A stretch of 64,000 bases of DNA from Actinomycetes bacterium (GCA_029779645.1 JAKPAC010000010.1:242822-306821); one strand, 5' to 3'; shown: positions 44,470-53,756, counted from the first letter of the stretch. Made by a program: numbers and translations. Notes: generated from the sequence alone by a model not told the origin.

Positions 44470-45894
44470 CTACGGATACACCCGTACGGCGTCGCCCAGC
44501 GCCTCCGAAGACCACACCGGGTAGGCGGCGTTCAGCCCCTCGGCAACGAGCGACACCGATGCGTGCAGCACGACGCCGCCGGCGTCGATCGCGTAGACGC
44601 CGGTGCCCGGCAGCGCGAGCGTCGCGGTGCCGCCGGCCGTCAGCGCGAGCGCGATGGCCCGGCCGTTCGGGGGCGTCACCGTGACCGTCGCCGGCGCGCC
44701 CGCGCTGGTGACATGCAGCGTCGGCGCGCCGCCGCCCGTCACGGCGAACAGGCTCGGCACCGCGATTGCGGGAGCCGCCGCGTGCCAGGCGTAGTCGCCG
44801 CCAGGGCCCGCCTGCGTGGCCTGGCGCGCCGCCGCCACGACCGGCACGCTGGCCTCGACGGTGATCGAGTACGAGCCCGCCGGGAGCCGAGGAAGCTCCA
44901 GGTCGACGGGCACCCCCGCTTCCATGGGCACGCTGATCGGCGCCAGGGCAGGAGCATCCACGCCCGTCGCCACGGTGACGCGCGCCTCGCCCGCCGACGC
45001 CGGCGCGAGCACGCGCACGACCGTCGTCACGGCGTCGGGAAGCTCGTCGGCGGGGCCCGCCGGCACGACGACGCCCGGAATCACCTGACGCGCCGAGGGC
45101 AGGGCGATCGAGGTCTGCACGTCGACGCCGGAGGGCGTGATGGTGCGGATCCAGCTCGACTGCAGCGTCGCCGTGACGGGCGCGCCCTGCGCGGTCACTC
45201 GCACGACGGGGTTGTCGGCGTGGGGCGCGAGCCCCGCGAGCGGCACCACGCGCTGCGCGCGGGGCGGCACGACGATGACGGTTCCGGCGCCGCCGTCGGC
45301 GGTGGATGCCCCGGCCGCCGTGAACGCGGTCAGCGAGACGGTCGCCGCCACGGCGCTCGGGTTGCCCAGCTGCACGAAGCCCGCACGCCCGGTCGTGCTC
45401 GCGCCGCCCACGAGCCAGGACTCGCTCAGCGGCGGGGTGCATCCGGCGGCAGCGAGCCCGCGGATGTCGTCGGCCTCGACGACGCTGGACGTCGCGGCGG
45501 CGAGCTGCGCGGGCGCGTCGGCCGAGGGCGCCTCGATGTAGCTGAGCGCGCCGAGCTCGCCCTGCACATCGGGGGTGACGAGGGCGGTCACCTCGGGTCC
45601 GGCGCCGCCGGCGGCGATCGCCGGGGCTCCCGCGATCGTCGTCGCCGCAGCGGCGACGTCGATGGCCGAGGCATCCACGCTCGTGCGCCCGCCGACCAGG
45701 ATGCCGCCCGCGCACGCGAGGGTCACATCGGCGGCGGCAGGGCGCTCGTCGAGCGCGAGCGGGGTCGTGACGACCGGCCGCCAGGGCGTGAACACCGCGG
45801 CGCCCACCAGGGCGACGGCGCCCACGGCGACCGAGGCGCCGACGATCAGCCGAGCGCCGAGCGTCGCGGCCGCGAACGCACGCGAGCGGGTCAT
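44470..45894 (-). CDS. DUF5719 family secreted or membrane-anchored protein
   Basis: The ATG at 45894 (MTRSRAFAAATLGARLIVGAS) overlaps the GT2 stop as ATGA and gives 474 aa; the track's 1344-aa ORF is this gene fused to an out-of-frame GT2 shadow. A signal anchor (LIVGASVAVGAVALVGAAVF) starts the protein. The rest is extracytoplasmic, rich in Ala, Val, Thr and Gly, with repeated beta domains (GFVQLGNPSAVAATVSLTAF, SWIRTITPSGVDVQ). The pairing with a large membrane GT2 near whiB is conserved in actinobacteria and suggests an accessory subunit for a surface polysaccharide. Confidence 0.8.
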   Translation of the reverse strand: MTRSRAFAAATLGARLIVGASVAVGAVALVGAAVFTPWRPVVTTPLALDERPAAADVTLACAGGILVGGRTSVDASAIDVAAAATTIAGAPAIAAGGAGPEVTALVTPDVQGELGALSYIEAPSADAPAQLAAATSSVVEADDIRGLAAAGCTPPLSESWLVGGASTTGRAGFVQLGNPSAVAATVSLTAFTAAGASTADGGAGTVIVVPPRAQRVVPLAGLAPHADNPVVRVTAQGAPVTATLQSSWIRTITPSGVDVQTSIALPSARQVIPGVVVPAGPADELPDAVTTVVRVLAPASAGEARVTVATGVDAPALAPISVPMEAGVPVDLELPRLPAGSYSITVEASVPVVAAARQATQAGPGGDYAWHAAAPAIAVPSLFAVTGGGAPTLHVTSAGAPATVTVTPPNGRAIALALTAGGTATLALPGTGVYAIDAGGVVLHASVSLVAEGLNAAYPVWSSEALGDAVRVYP

Positions 45895-48836
45895 GCCTCG
45901 CCTCCCTTCGAGCCGAGGCCCGCATCGGCATCGGCATCGGCCGTAGCACGAGCACCAACCCCAGCCCCATCCCCAGCCCCAGCAGAGCGAACGACATCGC
46001 GGTCGCGCCCGCGCCCGACCCCGACCAGCAGATGCGGCCAGCGGCGCGAGGCGCGACGCGACGCCGCGGTCGGCAGCGCCAGCAGCACGGCGATCGCGAG
46101 CGCCACGAGCTGCAGCGTGATGATGGCGCCCTGCGCGCTGGGCGCCGCGGGCGCGGTGGTCGTCGCGGGCGCTTCGACCCGCCACAGCTCGCCCCGCGCG
46201 GTGTTGCCCACGGCGACGAGGCCGGCGATCTGATCGAGCGATGCCGCGGCCGAGAGGATGCGCATGCGGGCGGGATCGCTCACCCCGGCGGCCTCGGCAT
46301 CGCCCACCAGCAGCACGAACGACAGGCCGGCCGCGTCCAGCAGCTCCGAGACGTCGGCGCCGCTCGGGGCCACGAGGTTCGCGGTCAGCTCGGCGATCTG
46401 CGCATCGCGGGCGGTGGCCGTGCGCGCGGTCGAGTCCGCCGTCGACTGCCCGCCGAGGGTCTCGCTCGCGCCCCAGACGATGCGCGCCGCGACGCCGCCA
46501 TCGGGCTGCGGAGTGAGGACGAGGGTGCGCGTGCTCGGGTCGTCGATGCCGGCGACGGCGACGTACGCCGGCAGCGTGCTGCTCGGGCCATTCGTCAGCC
46601 GCGTCTCGCCGCGCGCCATCGACGCCAGGGCCGGAACCGCCAGCACGATCACGGCAAGCGTGGCGACCAGCGCCGCCGCCCAGGCCCGAGGGCGCGCGGA
46701 GGCGCCGCCCAGCACCTGCACGGCGACGATCGCGGCACCGGTCGCGCCGAGCCAGGCCAGGCTGACGCCGGTTCCAGACCACAGGGCGATGGACGCCTCC
46801 CCCACGGTCTGCACGAAGAGCAGGGTCGCGACGATCGCCGTGCCCACGCCCAGCAGCGCCACGCCGACGAGCACCGCGGCGGCGCCCAGGCGCGGGGTGA
46901 GCAGCGACGCGAGCGCGAGGACCGCGAGTGGGGCGACGAGCGCGAAGGCGACGACCGCGCCACCCGACCAGCCGAGCTGGCCGAACAGCGCGGGCCATCC
47001 GGCGCCGTCGCCGGCGGGGAACCCGGCGGCGACGGATGCGCGACCGGCGGCATCCACGGCGGCACGAGGGCCGGCCCACACGGCGCCCGGGTCGGCGAGC
47101 AGGCCCAGCCAGTTCGCCTCGACGAAGCCGCGCTGCCAGACGAGCGGGGCGAACACGACGATGGTCGGCACCGGCAGCCACAGGAGCCGGGCGATGCCGC
47201 CGCGCCCGAGCACGATGGCCACGACCCAGAGCACCGCGAGCGGCAGGGCGAGGATCGGTGCGCAGGCGAGCACGGCGAGCAGGAGCAGCGACGCGGCACC
47301 GGCCGCGCCCCAGGAGCGGTAGGCGACCGAGCCTGCGGCGAACAGCCACGGGAGGAGCAGGTGCACGAGCACGGCCGCGGGGCGTCCGTCGGCCAGTGCG
47401 GTGAGAAACGTCGGCGCGAGCGTCCAGATGATGGCGGCCGCGATGCGCAGGCCGGCGCGGTCGGTGACGCGGGTGGCGGCGAACCAGCCGCCGAGCAGCG
47501 CGAGCGGCAGCGCGATGATCCAGAGCACGACCATCGCCTGCGAGGGCGCCCACCAGGTCAGCGAGCCGAGCAGCGCGACGACCGCGGCGAACGGGTCGGC
47601 GGCACCGGTCGTGCCGAGGCCCGCGGCACGCACGCCGTAGGCGGCCTCCGACCACAGCCCCGCCACCGTGGTGTTCAGCGGGAGCAGCCCGCCGCCGCCG
47701 AGCGACGACCACGCCAGCAGCGGGGTGAACACGAGCACCGAGAGCACGAGCCCCGCGAGCACCAGCCAGGCGCCGCCGCCGGTGAAGAAGTGCAGCTCGG
47801 TGTGTCCGGCCTCGGTCTCGGCGGGCTCGTCGGAGCGCAGGGCGAGCTCGCGGCGCAGCTCGCCCTCGCTCATCCGCAGGGGCGCGAGGTCCGCCCACGA
47901 CTGCGTCCGGGTGCGCGCGACACGGCGGCGCGAGCGGTGCAGCGCGCCCCAGCGCACGAGCACGGTCAGCGCGGCTCCCCACTCCGGGAACACGCGACCC
48001 GGCATCTTCTGCACGGTCAGGGCGACGCTGCGCACGAGCGCGACGGGGAGGATGGCGAGCCACCACAGGAGCATCGGCACGAGCCGGGCGAAGGTCAGTC
48101 GTCGGTGCAGCAGCGCCGTGCGCATGGCGTACGCGCGGCGGGAGCGGGTGCCGGGGGTGCCGGGCAGCGGCATCCCCGCCACGCCGTCGTCGGCGACCGC
48201 GACGCGGGCGAGGGGCTGCACCGAGACCCGTCCGCCGGCGAGGCGGGCGCGGATGCCGAGATCGAGGCCCTCGTCGGCGCCGGCGAGCGCGTGGTCGAGG
48301 CCCTCGAGGATCGCCCACGCCTCGGCGCGCACGAGCGCGCCCCGCACGTCGACGCCGAGCACGTCGCTCTCGCCGTCGTGCTGCCCCTGGTCGCGCTCGC
48401 CCGCGGCGAGCTCGATGGCGCGGCCGCGAGTGGTGAGGGTGACGCCGAGCGATGCGATTTGCTCGGGAGCGTGCCAGCCCACGAGCTTCGGGCCGGTGAC
48501 CCACACCGAGGGCGCGAGCTCGAGGCCGCCGGCGAGACGCTCGAGCGCCTGGGGCTCGGGTGCGGTGTCTTGCGCGAGCAGCCAGACGTGGCTGCGCTCG
48601 GGCGTGCGGCGCGCGGCGAGGCCCACGGCCTTCGCATACGAGGTGCCATCGGGCGCGGCGATCACCGCGTCGGCGCCGGATGCCGATGCCACGGCGCGCA
48701 CCTGCTCGTCGCGGCCGAGCAGCACGATCGTGAGCATCGCGGGCGGCGTCGTCTGCGCCTTCAGCGCGGCGAGCGTGCGCCGCAGATGCTGGGCGTGATC
48801 ACGCGCCACAAGGATGGCATGAACTCGGGAACGCAT
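45891..48836 (-). CDS. Large multi-spanning family 2 glycosyltransferase
   Basis: 981 aa, start MRSRVHAILVARDHAQHLRRTL. The N-terminal 250 residues form a GT2-type GT-A domain; the usual first DxD region appears as VWLLAQDTAPEP. After one helix (LVPMLLWWLAILPVALVRSVAL) comes a cytoplasmic stretch, then about ten membrane helices (residues 345-760) and an extracytoplasmic portion. The last 40 residues are low-complexity with Ala-Asp and Gly-Ala repeats. Probably adds sugars to a lipid-linked glycan outside or at the membrane. DUF5719 overlaps its stop. Confidence 0.85.
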   Translation of the reverse strand: MRSRVHAILVARDHAQHLRRTLAALKAQTTPPAMLTIVLLGRDEQVRAVASASGADAVIAAPDGTSYAKAVGLAARRTPERSHVWLLAQDTAPEPQALERLAGGLELAPSVWVTGPKLVGWHAPEQIASLGVTLTTRGRAIELAAGERDQGQHDGESDVLGVDVRGALVRAEAWAILEGLDHALAGADEGLDLGIRARLAGGRVSVQPLARVAVADDGVAGMPLPGTPGTRSRRAYAMRTALLHRRLTFARLVPMLLWWLAILPVALVRSVALTVQKMPGRVFPEWGAALTVLVRWGALHRSRRRVARTRTQSWADLAPLRMSEGELRRELALRSDEPAETEAGHTELHFFTGGGAWLVLAGLVLSVLVFTPLLAWSSLGGGGLLPLNTTVAGLWSEAAYGVRAAGLGTTGAADPFAAVVALLGSLTWWAPSQAMVVLWIIALPLALLGGWFAATRVTDRAGLRIAAAIIWTLAPTFLTALADGRPAAVLVHLLLPWLFAAGSVAYRSWGAAGAASLLLLAVLACAPILALPLAVLWVVAIVLGRGGIARLLWLPVPTIVVFAPLVWQRGFVEANWLGLLADPGAVWAGPRAAVDAAGRASVAAGFPAGDGAGWPALFGQLGWSGGAVVAFALVAPLAVLALASLLTPRLGAAAVLVGVALLGVGTAIVATLLFVQTVGEASIALWSGTGVSLAWLGATGAAIVAVQVLGGASARPRAWAAALVATLAVIVLAVPALASMARGETRLTNGPSSTLPAYVAVAGIDDPSTRTLVLTPQPDGGVAARIVWGASETLGGQSTADSTARTATARDAQIAELTANLVAPSGADVSELLDAAGLSFVLLVGDAEAAGVSDPARMRILSAAASLDQIAGLVAVGNTARGELWRVEAPATTTAPAAPSAQGAIITLQLVALAIAVLLALPTAASRRASRRWPHLLVGVGRGRDRDVVRSAGAGDGAGVGARATADADADAGLGSKGGEA
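45922..45983. repeat. Hexanucleotide repeats at the GT2 C-terminus
   Basis: Three to four tandem GCATCG units (about 45922-45940) encode Ala-Asp repeats, and a second array of CCCCAG/CCCCAT units (about 45957-45983) encodes Gly-Ala/Gly-Asp repeats. Both lie in the last 25 codons of the large GT2 gene, where length changes would alter only the tail. Confidence 0.7.
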
Positions 48837-48966
48837 AGCGAGAAAAGCCTAGGCGCGCCCCGCGTCGGAGACGACGGGGCGCGCCGCACAGCAATCCATC
48901 CATGCCCGGGGGATCGACCAGCGCGCTGCTTCGTCGCAGCGCCCGATCGCGGGCACGAACGCGAAA

Positions 48967-49290
48967 TCAGGCTCGTTGCTTCAGCTTCCGGCGCTCGCGC
49001 TCGCTGAGCCCGCCCCAGATGCCGAATCGTTCATCATTCTTCAGTGCATACTCGAGGCACTCCGTGCGCACCTCGCAGGTGGTGCAGATGCGCTTCGCGT
49101 CGCGCGTCGACCCACCCTTCTCGGGAAAGAATGCCTCAGGGTCCGTCTGCGCGCACAGCGCATCCGTCTGCCAGGCAAGCTGCCCCTCGTCGTCTCCGGT
49201 GACCTCGCGGCGCACGCCAGGCACGCCGAGCTGCACCGGATCGACAAACCAATCTTCGGGAACGCCCGAACGATATCCCACGACTGCCAT
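48967..49290 (-). CDS. whiB: WhiB-family iron-sulfur transcriptional regulator
   Basis: The ATG at 49290 (MAVVGYRSGVPEDWFVDPVQL), with GAGAGG upstream, gives 107 aa. The four cysteines fit C-x29-C-x2-C-x5-C (ALCAQTD... RICTTCEVRTEC), which bind a 4Fe-4S cluster. The turn GIWGGLSERERRKLKQ and basic tail complete the family. It resembles the WhiB2/WhmD branch that regulates division and septation. A good -35/-10 promoter lies upstream. Confidence 0.95.
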   Translation of the reverse strand: MAVVGYRSGVPEDWFVDPVQLGVPGVRREVTGDDEGQLAWQTDALCAQTDPEAFFPEKGGSTRDAKRICTTCEVRTECLEYALKNDERFGIWGGLSERERRKLKQRA

Positions 49291-49313
49291 ATCGCCTCTC
49301 TCCCCCCTTATGC

Positions 49314-49366
49314 GGCACCACGCGGTGCCCACAAGTAATTACACAGGTGTAGTTCGCTCAGGTCAA
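49314..49366 (-). promoter_or_regulatory. whiB promoter with leader hairpin
   Basis: On the minus strand TTGACC (49366-49361) and TGTAAT (49343-49338) are separated by exactly 17 nt, the best sigma-70-type promoter in the window. The leader of about 40 nt contains GGCACC-ACGC-GGTGCC (49314-49329), a hairpin beside the likely transcription start. The surrounding sequence is noticeably AT-rich. Confidence 0.75.
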
Positions 49367-49450
49367 GCCGCCGGCATTAAACCCTCAACGCCCTCTTGAA
49401 CGTTTGCGACGCGCCGCGCGTGTCGACAAATGCGGCGGGCGGTGGATGCC

Positions 49451-50716
49451 TCAGGCCCCCGACTGCGCCACGAACAGCTCACCGGTGCCGACGACCTCGA
49501 CGCCGGCCTCGCCGCTGAGCAGCAGCGCCTCACCGGCCCGAATCCGGGCCGCCTCGCCGCTCCCCGAGCGCAGCGTGAGCGTTCCCTCCGTCGCGAGGGC
49601 CACCGCGGTGCCCCGCAGCTCCAGCGGCACCGGCGCGTCGACCGCGCGCACCCGCAGCAGCTCGAAGTCGGGGATCCCGGGCGCGAAGACGTCGATCTCG
49701 GGGCGCTCGCCACGGACCGGCTCGATCCTCGGGTGCACGAGCGCGTGGGTATCGAGCACCCGCAGCAGCTCGTCGACGTCGATGTGCTTGGGCGTGAGCC
49801 CGCCGCGGAGCACGTTGTCGCTCGCGGCCATCAGCTCGACGCCGAGGCCCGACATGTAGGCGTGCAGGTTGCCCGCGGGCAGCCAGAGCGCCTCGCCCGC
49901 GCGCAGCACGACGAAGTTCATGAGCAGCGAGACCGCGACCCCCGGGTCGCCCGGGTATACCTCGGCGAGCGCCCGCGCGTTCGCGAGCTCGGGGGCGAAC
50001 TCGGCCGCGGCATCGGCCGCCGGCCCGTCCGCCGTCGTTGCGGCATCCGCCGATGCCACGATCGCTTCCTCGATGCCGCCGACCACCTCTGCGCCCGCCT
50101 CCGAGAGCAGCCAGCGCACGGTGCGCCCGACCGCGGCGGCGTCTGCGTCTGCGTCACCGTCACCGTCACCGTCACCGTCACCGTCAGCGTCAGCGTCAGC
50201 GTCCGGTGCCGCGTCGAGCATCTCCAGCAGCGTCGCGACGGCGCGGGCCGAGGCATCCCCCGGCGTCGCGAGCGCGCGCAGCAGCCGGCGGGTCACGTCG
50301 AGGGGGCGGAAGCCGCACAGCGCGCGGAACTCGTCGCTGAGCGCGACGATCACCTCGGGCTTGTGGCACGGATCGCGATAGTTGCGCTCGGGCGCATCGA
50401 GGGCGAGGCCGAGCGCGTTCTCGCGCGCGAAGCCCGCGGCGCCCTGCTCGGCGGAGGGGTGCACCTGCAGCGAGAGCGGGGCCGCGGCGGCGAGCACCTT
50501 CAGCAGGTACGGCAGCGGCTCGGCGCCCGCGTCGGCGAGCCACACATCGAGCGTGCGGCCGCTGCCGTCGCCGACCGTCGCGGGCGATCGCGAATGGTCG
50601 CCCAGCCAGAGCTCGGCCTCCGGCTCCCCCGAGATGTCGCGGCCCTGCAGCCGGGCGAGCGCCGTCACCGAACCCCACGCGTACGGGCGCGGCGAATTCG
50701 TGAGCGGCAGGAGCAT
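49451..50716 (-). CDS. manA: Mannose-6-phosphate isomerase, class I
   Basis: Interconverts fructose-6-phosphate and mannose-6-phosphate for GDP-mannose and surface glycans. It is 421 aa, start MLLPLTNSPRPYAWGSVTAL. Zinc-site and catalytic motifs QVHPSAEQ, CHKPEVIVAL and AASDNVLRGGLTPKHID are intact. Between helices, at about residues 168-193, lies an acidic repeat of alternating Asp-Ala and Asp-Gly dipeptides encoded by a hexanucleotide array. The gene sits between whiB and the surface-glycan region. Confidence 0.95.
   Translation of the reverse strand: MLLPLTNSPRPYAWGSVTALARLQGRDISGEPEAELWLGDHSRSPATVGDGSGRTLDVWLADAGAEPLPYLLKVLAAAAPLSLQVHPSAEQGAAGFARENALGLALDAPERNYRDPCHKPEVIVALSDEFRALCGFRPLDVTRRLLRALATPGDASARAVATLLEMLDAAPDADADADGDGDGDGDGDADADAAAVGRTVRWLLSEAGAEVVGGIEEAIVASADAATTADGPAADAAAEFAPELANARALAEVYPGDPGVAVSLLMNFVVLRAGEALWLPAGNLHAYMSGLGVELMAASDNVLRGGLTPKHIDVDELLRVLDTHALVHPRIEPVRGERPEIDVFAPGIPDFELLRVRAVDAPVPLELRGTAVALATEGTLTLRSGSGEAARIRAGEALLLSGEAGVEVVGTGELFVAQSGA
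50137..50213. repeat. Hexanucleotide repeat inside manA
   Basis: The plus strand reads GCGTCT/GCGTCA units, then five CCGTCA units, then three GCGTCA units and a final partial. On the coding strand these give (Asp-Ala)n (Asp-Gly)5 (Asp-Ala)3. About a dozen copies in total, all in frame, making the array a candidate for length variation. Confidence 0.9.
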
Positions 50717-50856
50717 GACTCCAGGCTAACCGCGCTGCCTGGGATCACCCGTCGCGCCACCCCAGCCCGTCGGCGCGCGGCCGCGAACGCGTGCCGCCCG
50801 CCCGGCCCACCCGCGCCCACCGCGCCGTCGCGGCCCCGCGCTACTCTGGGTGCATC

Positions 50857-52335
50857 ATGGCCGCACTCTCGAGTCACCCCGTCGCCCCGGCTCCCACCGC
50901 GCCGGCACGCGCGTCGACTCGGCACCTGCTGCTGCGCGCCTACTGCATCCTCCTGCTGTTCATCGCGCTGGCCACCACGTTCTGGTTCAACCTGCTCGGC
51001 GCGGTCGGTCTCGCGATCCTGCTCGCGGCGACCGCCGTCGCCACCCTGGTCATCTGGATCGCCGGGCGCATTCCGCTCGGCTGGCGTCGACTGCCGTGGT
51101 TCGTGCTCGCCTACGTGGCGTGGGCCGCGGCATCCGTCATCTGGTCGTCATGGCGGGATGCCACGGCCATCACCTGGGCCGTGCTCGCGATCACCACCAT
51201 GCAGGGCCTGTTCGTCGCGGCAGCGCTGTCGTGGCGCGGCCTGGTGCGCGCGATCGCCTCGGCGCTGAAGTGGGTGATGGGGCTCTCGCTGCTGTTCGAG
51301 CTGTGGGTCTCGCTGATCGTGCAGGCGCCGATCCTGCCGAACTTCCTGCTGTGGAGCGGGCAGCACGAGGTCGAGCTGTACTGGTCGCGCAACAATCTGC
51401 TCGACGGCGGGCGCATCCAGGGCATCGTCGGCAACGCGCACCTCCTCGCTGTCGCGGCGCTCGTCGCGATCATTGTGTTCGCCGTGCGCATCGCCTCCGG
51501 GGCGTCGCGGCGCCCCGCGCTGTATGGCTGGATCGTGCTGTCGGCGTTTCTGCTGTGGCGCGCGAACTCGGCCACGGTGTGGGTCGCCGGCGCCGCCGTG
51601 CTGGTCGTGTTCGCGACCATCTGGCTGATGCGGCGGGCGCAGCGCCCCGGCGCGCGCACCCGCCTCTACGCCGGTTTCGCCGCCGTCGCGATCCTGGGCG
51701 CCGGCGCACTGCTCGCGCTGCGCGAGCCCCTGCTTGCGGCGCTCGGCAAGTCGGACGACTTCACCGGCCGAACCGAGATCTGGCGGGCCGTCCTCGCGCG
51801 CGCCGCGGAGCACCCCGTCGTCGGCTCTGGATACTCCACCCCATGGTTCCCCTGGGTGCCGCAGTTCGACGGCTGGATCGTTGTGAACGGGCTGACGGTG
51901 TTCCACGCGCACAGCATGTGGCTCGACGTGCTCATGCAGCTCGGGATCGTCGGCGTGGTGCTGCTGGCGCTCGTGATGCTCTCGCTGCTGTGGCGCTCGT
52001 GGTTCTTCGCGGTCGATCGACCCCGCTTCGACCTGGTCGCCACGCGCCCGTACTCGGCCGTGGCGGTGCTGCCCACGCTGCTCGCGACCGTGCTGCTCGT
52101 GCAGGGGCTCATGGAGTCGCGTCCGCTCATGGAGTGGGGGTGGATGTTCATCGTGATGCTCGTGTTCAAGCTGAAGCAGACGCCGCTGGTCGACGTCGGG
52201 CCGCGCGAGGAGCGCGGCTCGCCCCACAGTCGGCGCGAGCGACAGGCCGAGGCGCGGGCCGCTGCGGCGGCGTCTGGCGCCGGCGCCAGCAGCGGCGTGG
52301 CGGCGACCTCGGGCGCGGCGGCGCGCACGGCATGA
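50857..52335 (+). CDS. O-antigen ligase/polymerase-like membrane protein (first of two)
   Basis: The ATG at 50857 (MAALSSHPVAPAPTAPARAST), with TACTCT 9 nt upstream, gives 492 aa. About twelve membrane helices surround a large outer loop; FTGRTEIWRAVLARAAEHPVVGSGY and FHAHSMWLDVLMQLGIVGV match the Wzy_C/WaaL signature (GR...W and H..WL). The C-terminal 60 residues are an Ala/Arg-rich cytoplasmic tail. Its stop overlaps the second ligase-like gene. Ligase and polymerase roles cannot be separated from sequence. Confidence 0.85.
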   Translation: MAALSSHPVAPAPTAPARASTRHLLLRAYCILLLFIALATTFWFNLLGAVGLAILLAATAVATLVIWIAGRIPLGWRRLPWFVLAYVAWAAASVIWSSWRDATAITWAVLAITTMQGLFVAAALSWRGLVRAIASALKWVMGLSLLFELWVSLIVQAPILPNFLLWSGQHEVELYWSRNNLLDGGRIQGIVGNAHLLAVAALVAIIVFAVRIASGASRRPALYGWIVLSAFLLWRANSATVWVAGAAVLVVFATIWLMRRAQRPGARTRLYAGFAAVAILGAGALLALREPLLAALGKSDDFTGRTEIWRAVLARAAEHPVVGSGYSTPWFPWVPQFDGWIVVNGLTVFHAHSMWLDVLMQLGIVGVVLLALVMLSLLWRSWFFAVDRPRFDLVATRPYSAVAVLPTLLATVLLVQGLMESRPLMEWGWMFIVMLVFKLKQTPLVDVGPREERGSPHSRRERQAEARAAAAASGAGASSGVAATSGAAARTA

Positions 52336-53651
52336 GCACGCCGCTGTCCTCGCCGCCGTCGGCCCCGCAGGGACGGCTTCGCGCGCTGCTGTTCTCGGCC
52401 GAGATGGCCCGCGCATTCACCCTGACCGCCGTCGGCACGATCTTCTCGATCCCCGCGCTCGCGCGACTGCTCGGCCTCGCGGGCAGCATCTCGGTGGTGG
52501 CCGGCCTCTGCGTGATCGGCGCCGCGATGCTGCTCGTGCGGCGCGAGGAGATCTCGTGGCCCCGACTGCTGCCCTCCACGCTCGTGCTGTTCCTGCTCGT
52601 GACGCTGGCGAGCACCTTGTGGTCGACCGACCCGGGGCGCACCCTGCTCGGCTGGCTGGCGCTCGCCGCGATCGCATTCCTCGCCGTCGTGGTGGCGCAC
52701 GTGCGCGACACGCTCCAGACCGTCCGCTCGATCGGCGATGTGCTGCGAATGCTGCTGGGGCTCTCGCTCGCCCTCGAGATCCTCAGCGGCATCCTGCTCG
52801 ATGTGCCGTTCGCGTTTCTCGGCATCCAGGGCAACATCGCCATGGGCGGGCCGGTGCAGGGTATCTTCGGCACCCGCAACCTGCTCGGGCTCACGGCGGT
52901 GATCGCGCTGATCACGTTCGTCATCGAGTGGCGCACCGCCAGCGTGCGCCGGGGCGTCTCGATCGTCTCGGTGGTGCTCGCCGGCGCGCTCGCGCTGCTG
53001 AGCGCCTCCCCCACCGTGTACGTGCTCGTGCTCGGGGTCGGCATCGCCGCCGGCGTCCTTGCCCTGGTGCGCTCCACACCGCTCGCGCGGCGCGGGCTCG
53101 TGCAGAGCGTGCTCGCCGCGCTGGTGCTCGCCGCGGGGGTCGTCGCCTACATTCTGCGGCACATGATCATCGCGTTCCTCGGCGCCGGCTCCGACTTCTT
53201 CACCCGCGCGGCGCTGTGGGACTCCCTGCTCGATTTCGTCGGGCTGCGCCCCCTGCAGGGCTGGGGCTGGTTCGGGCCCTGGGACCGCAACGAGCTGCCG
53301 TTCTATCTGATCAACGCCGCCGTGGGCGATCGGCACGCGACGGCGCTCAACGCCTACCTCGACGTGCTCCTGCAGGTGGGCTGGGTGGGACTCCTGGTGT
53401 TCGCGGCATTCTGCGGCGTCACCCTCGTGCGCGGCTGGCTCGTCGCGAGCGAGCGCCGCTCGGTGATCTACGCGTGGACGCCCCTGATCACCGTGGCGCT
53501 GCTCATCGAGTCGGTCTTCGAGAGCTTCACCCTGGTGGGGGCCGGCTGGTTCATGCTCGTGCTCTGCGCGGTGCGCGCGGGCCAGTCTCGCTCGTGGCGG
53601 GAGCGTCTGCCCGGCCGGGATGCACCGGGGGCCGGCCCGCAGGCGCACTGA
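52332..53651 (+). CDS. O-antigen ligase/polymerase-like membrane protein (second of two)
   Basis: 439 aa, start MSTPLSSPPSAPQGRLRALLF, ATGA overlap with the preceding gene. About ten membrane helices; the outer-loop signature is FFTRAALWDSLLDFVGLRPLQGWGWFGPW with ATALNAYLDVLLQVGWVGL. It is a diverged paralogue of its neighbour, with the catalytic His replaced in the second motif (HATALNAYL rather than HSMWLD). A GlfT2-like gene follows after 105 bp. Confidence 0.83.
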   Translation: MSTPLSSPPSAPQGRLRALLFSAEMARAFTLTAVGTIFSIPALARLLGLAGSISVVAGLCVIGAAMLLVRREEISWPRLLPSTLVLFLLVTLASTLWSTDPGRTLLGWLALAAIAFLAVVVAHVRDTLQTVRSIGDVLRMLLGLSLALEILSGILLDVPFAFLGIQGNIAMGGPVQGIFGTRNLLGLTAVIALITFVIEWRTASVRRGVSIVSVVLAGALALLSASPTVYVLVLGVGIAAGVLALVRSTPLARRGLVQSVLAALVLAAGVVAYILRHMIIAFLGAGSDFFTRAALWDSLLDFVGLRPLQGWGWFGPWDRNELPFYLINAAVGDRHATALNAYLDVLLQVGWVGLLVFAAFCGVTLVRGWLVASERRSVIYAWTPLITVALLIESVFESFTLVGAGWFMLVLCAVRAGQSRSWRERLPGRDAPGAGPQAH

Positions 53652-53690
53652 GTTGCGGGCGCGCCCCGGGAAGGTCACAGACGCCGGGGC

Positions 53691-53696
53691 TAGAAT
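53691..53696 (+). promoter_or_regulatory. -10 box for the glfT2-like gene
   Basis: TAGAAT fits TANNNT and sits 60 bp before the TTG start, after the ligase-like pair. No clear -35 is present at 16-18 bp. The TTG start at 53757 is supported by GGAG 9-12 nt upstream. Confidence 0.4.
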
Positions 53697-53756
53697 GGCT
53701 CGCGACGCAGGGCAACGGCGCCCGCCCCCTTTCCGCCTCGCTCTGGAGTTCCCGTC

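Noticed and set aside
44470-48504. 1344-aa minus-strand ORF
   Set aside because: It is DUF5719 (from 45894) joined to an open shadow frame of the large GT2; the upstream part is Arg/Pro-rich with no family resemblance.
46032-49007. 991-aa plus-strand ORF over the GT2 gene
   Set aside because: Antisense shadow with Arg/Gln/His-rich low complexity; no ribosome site or motif.
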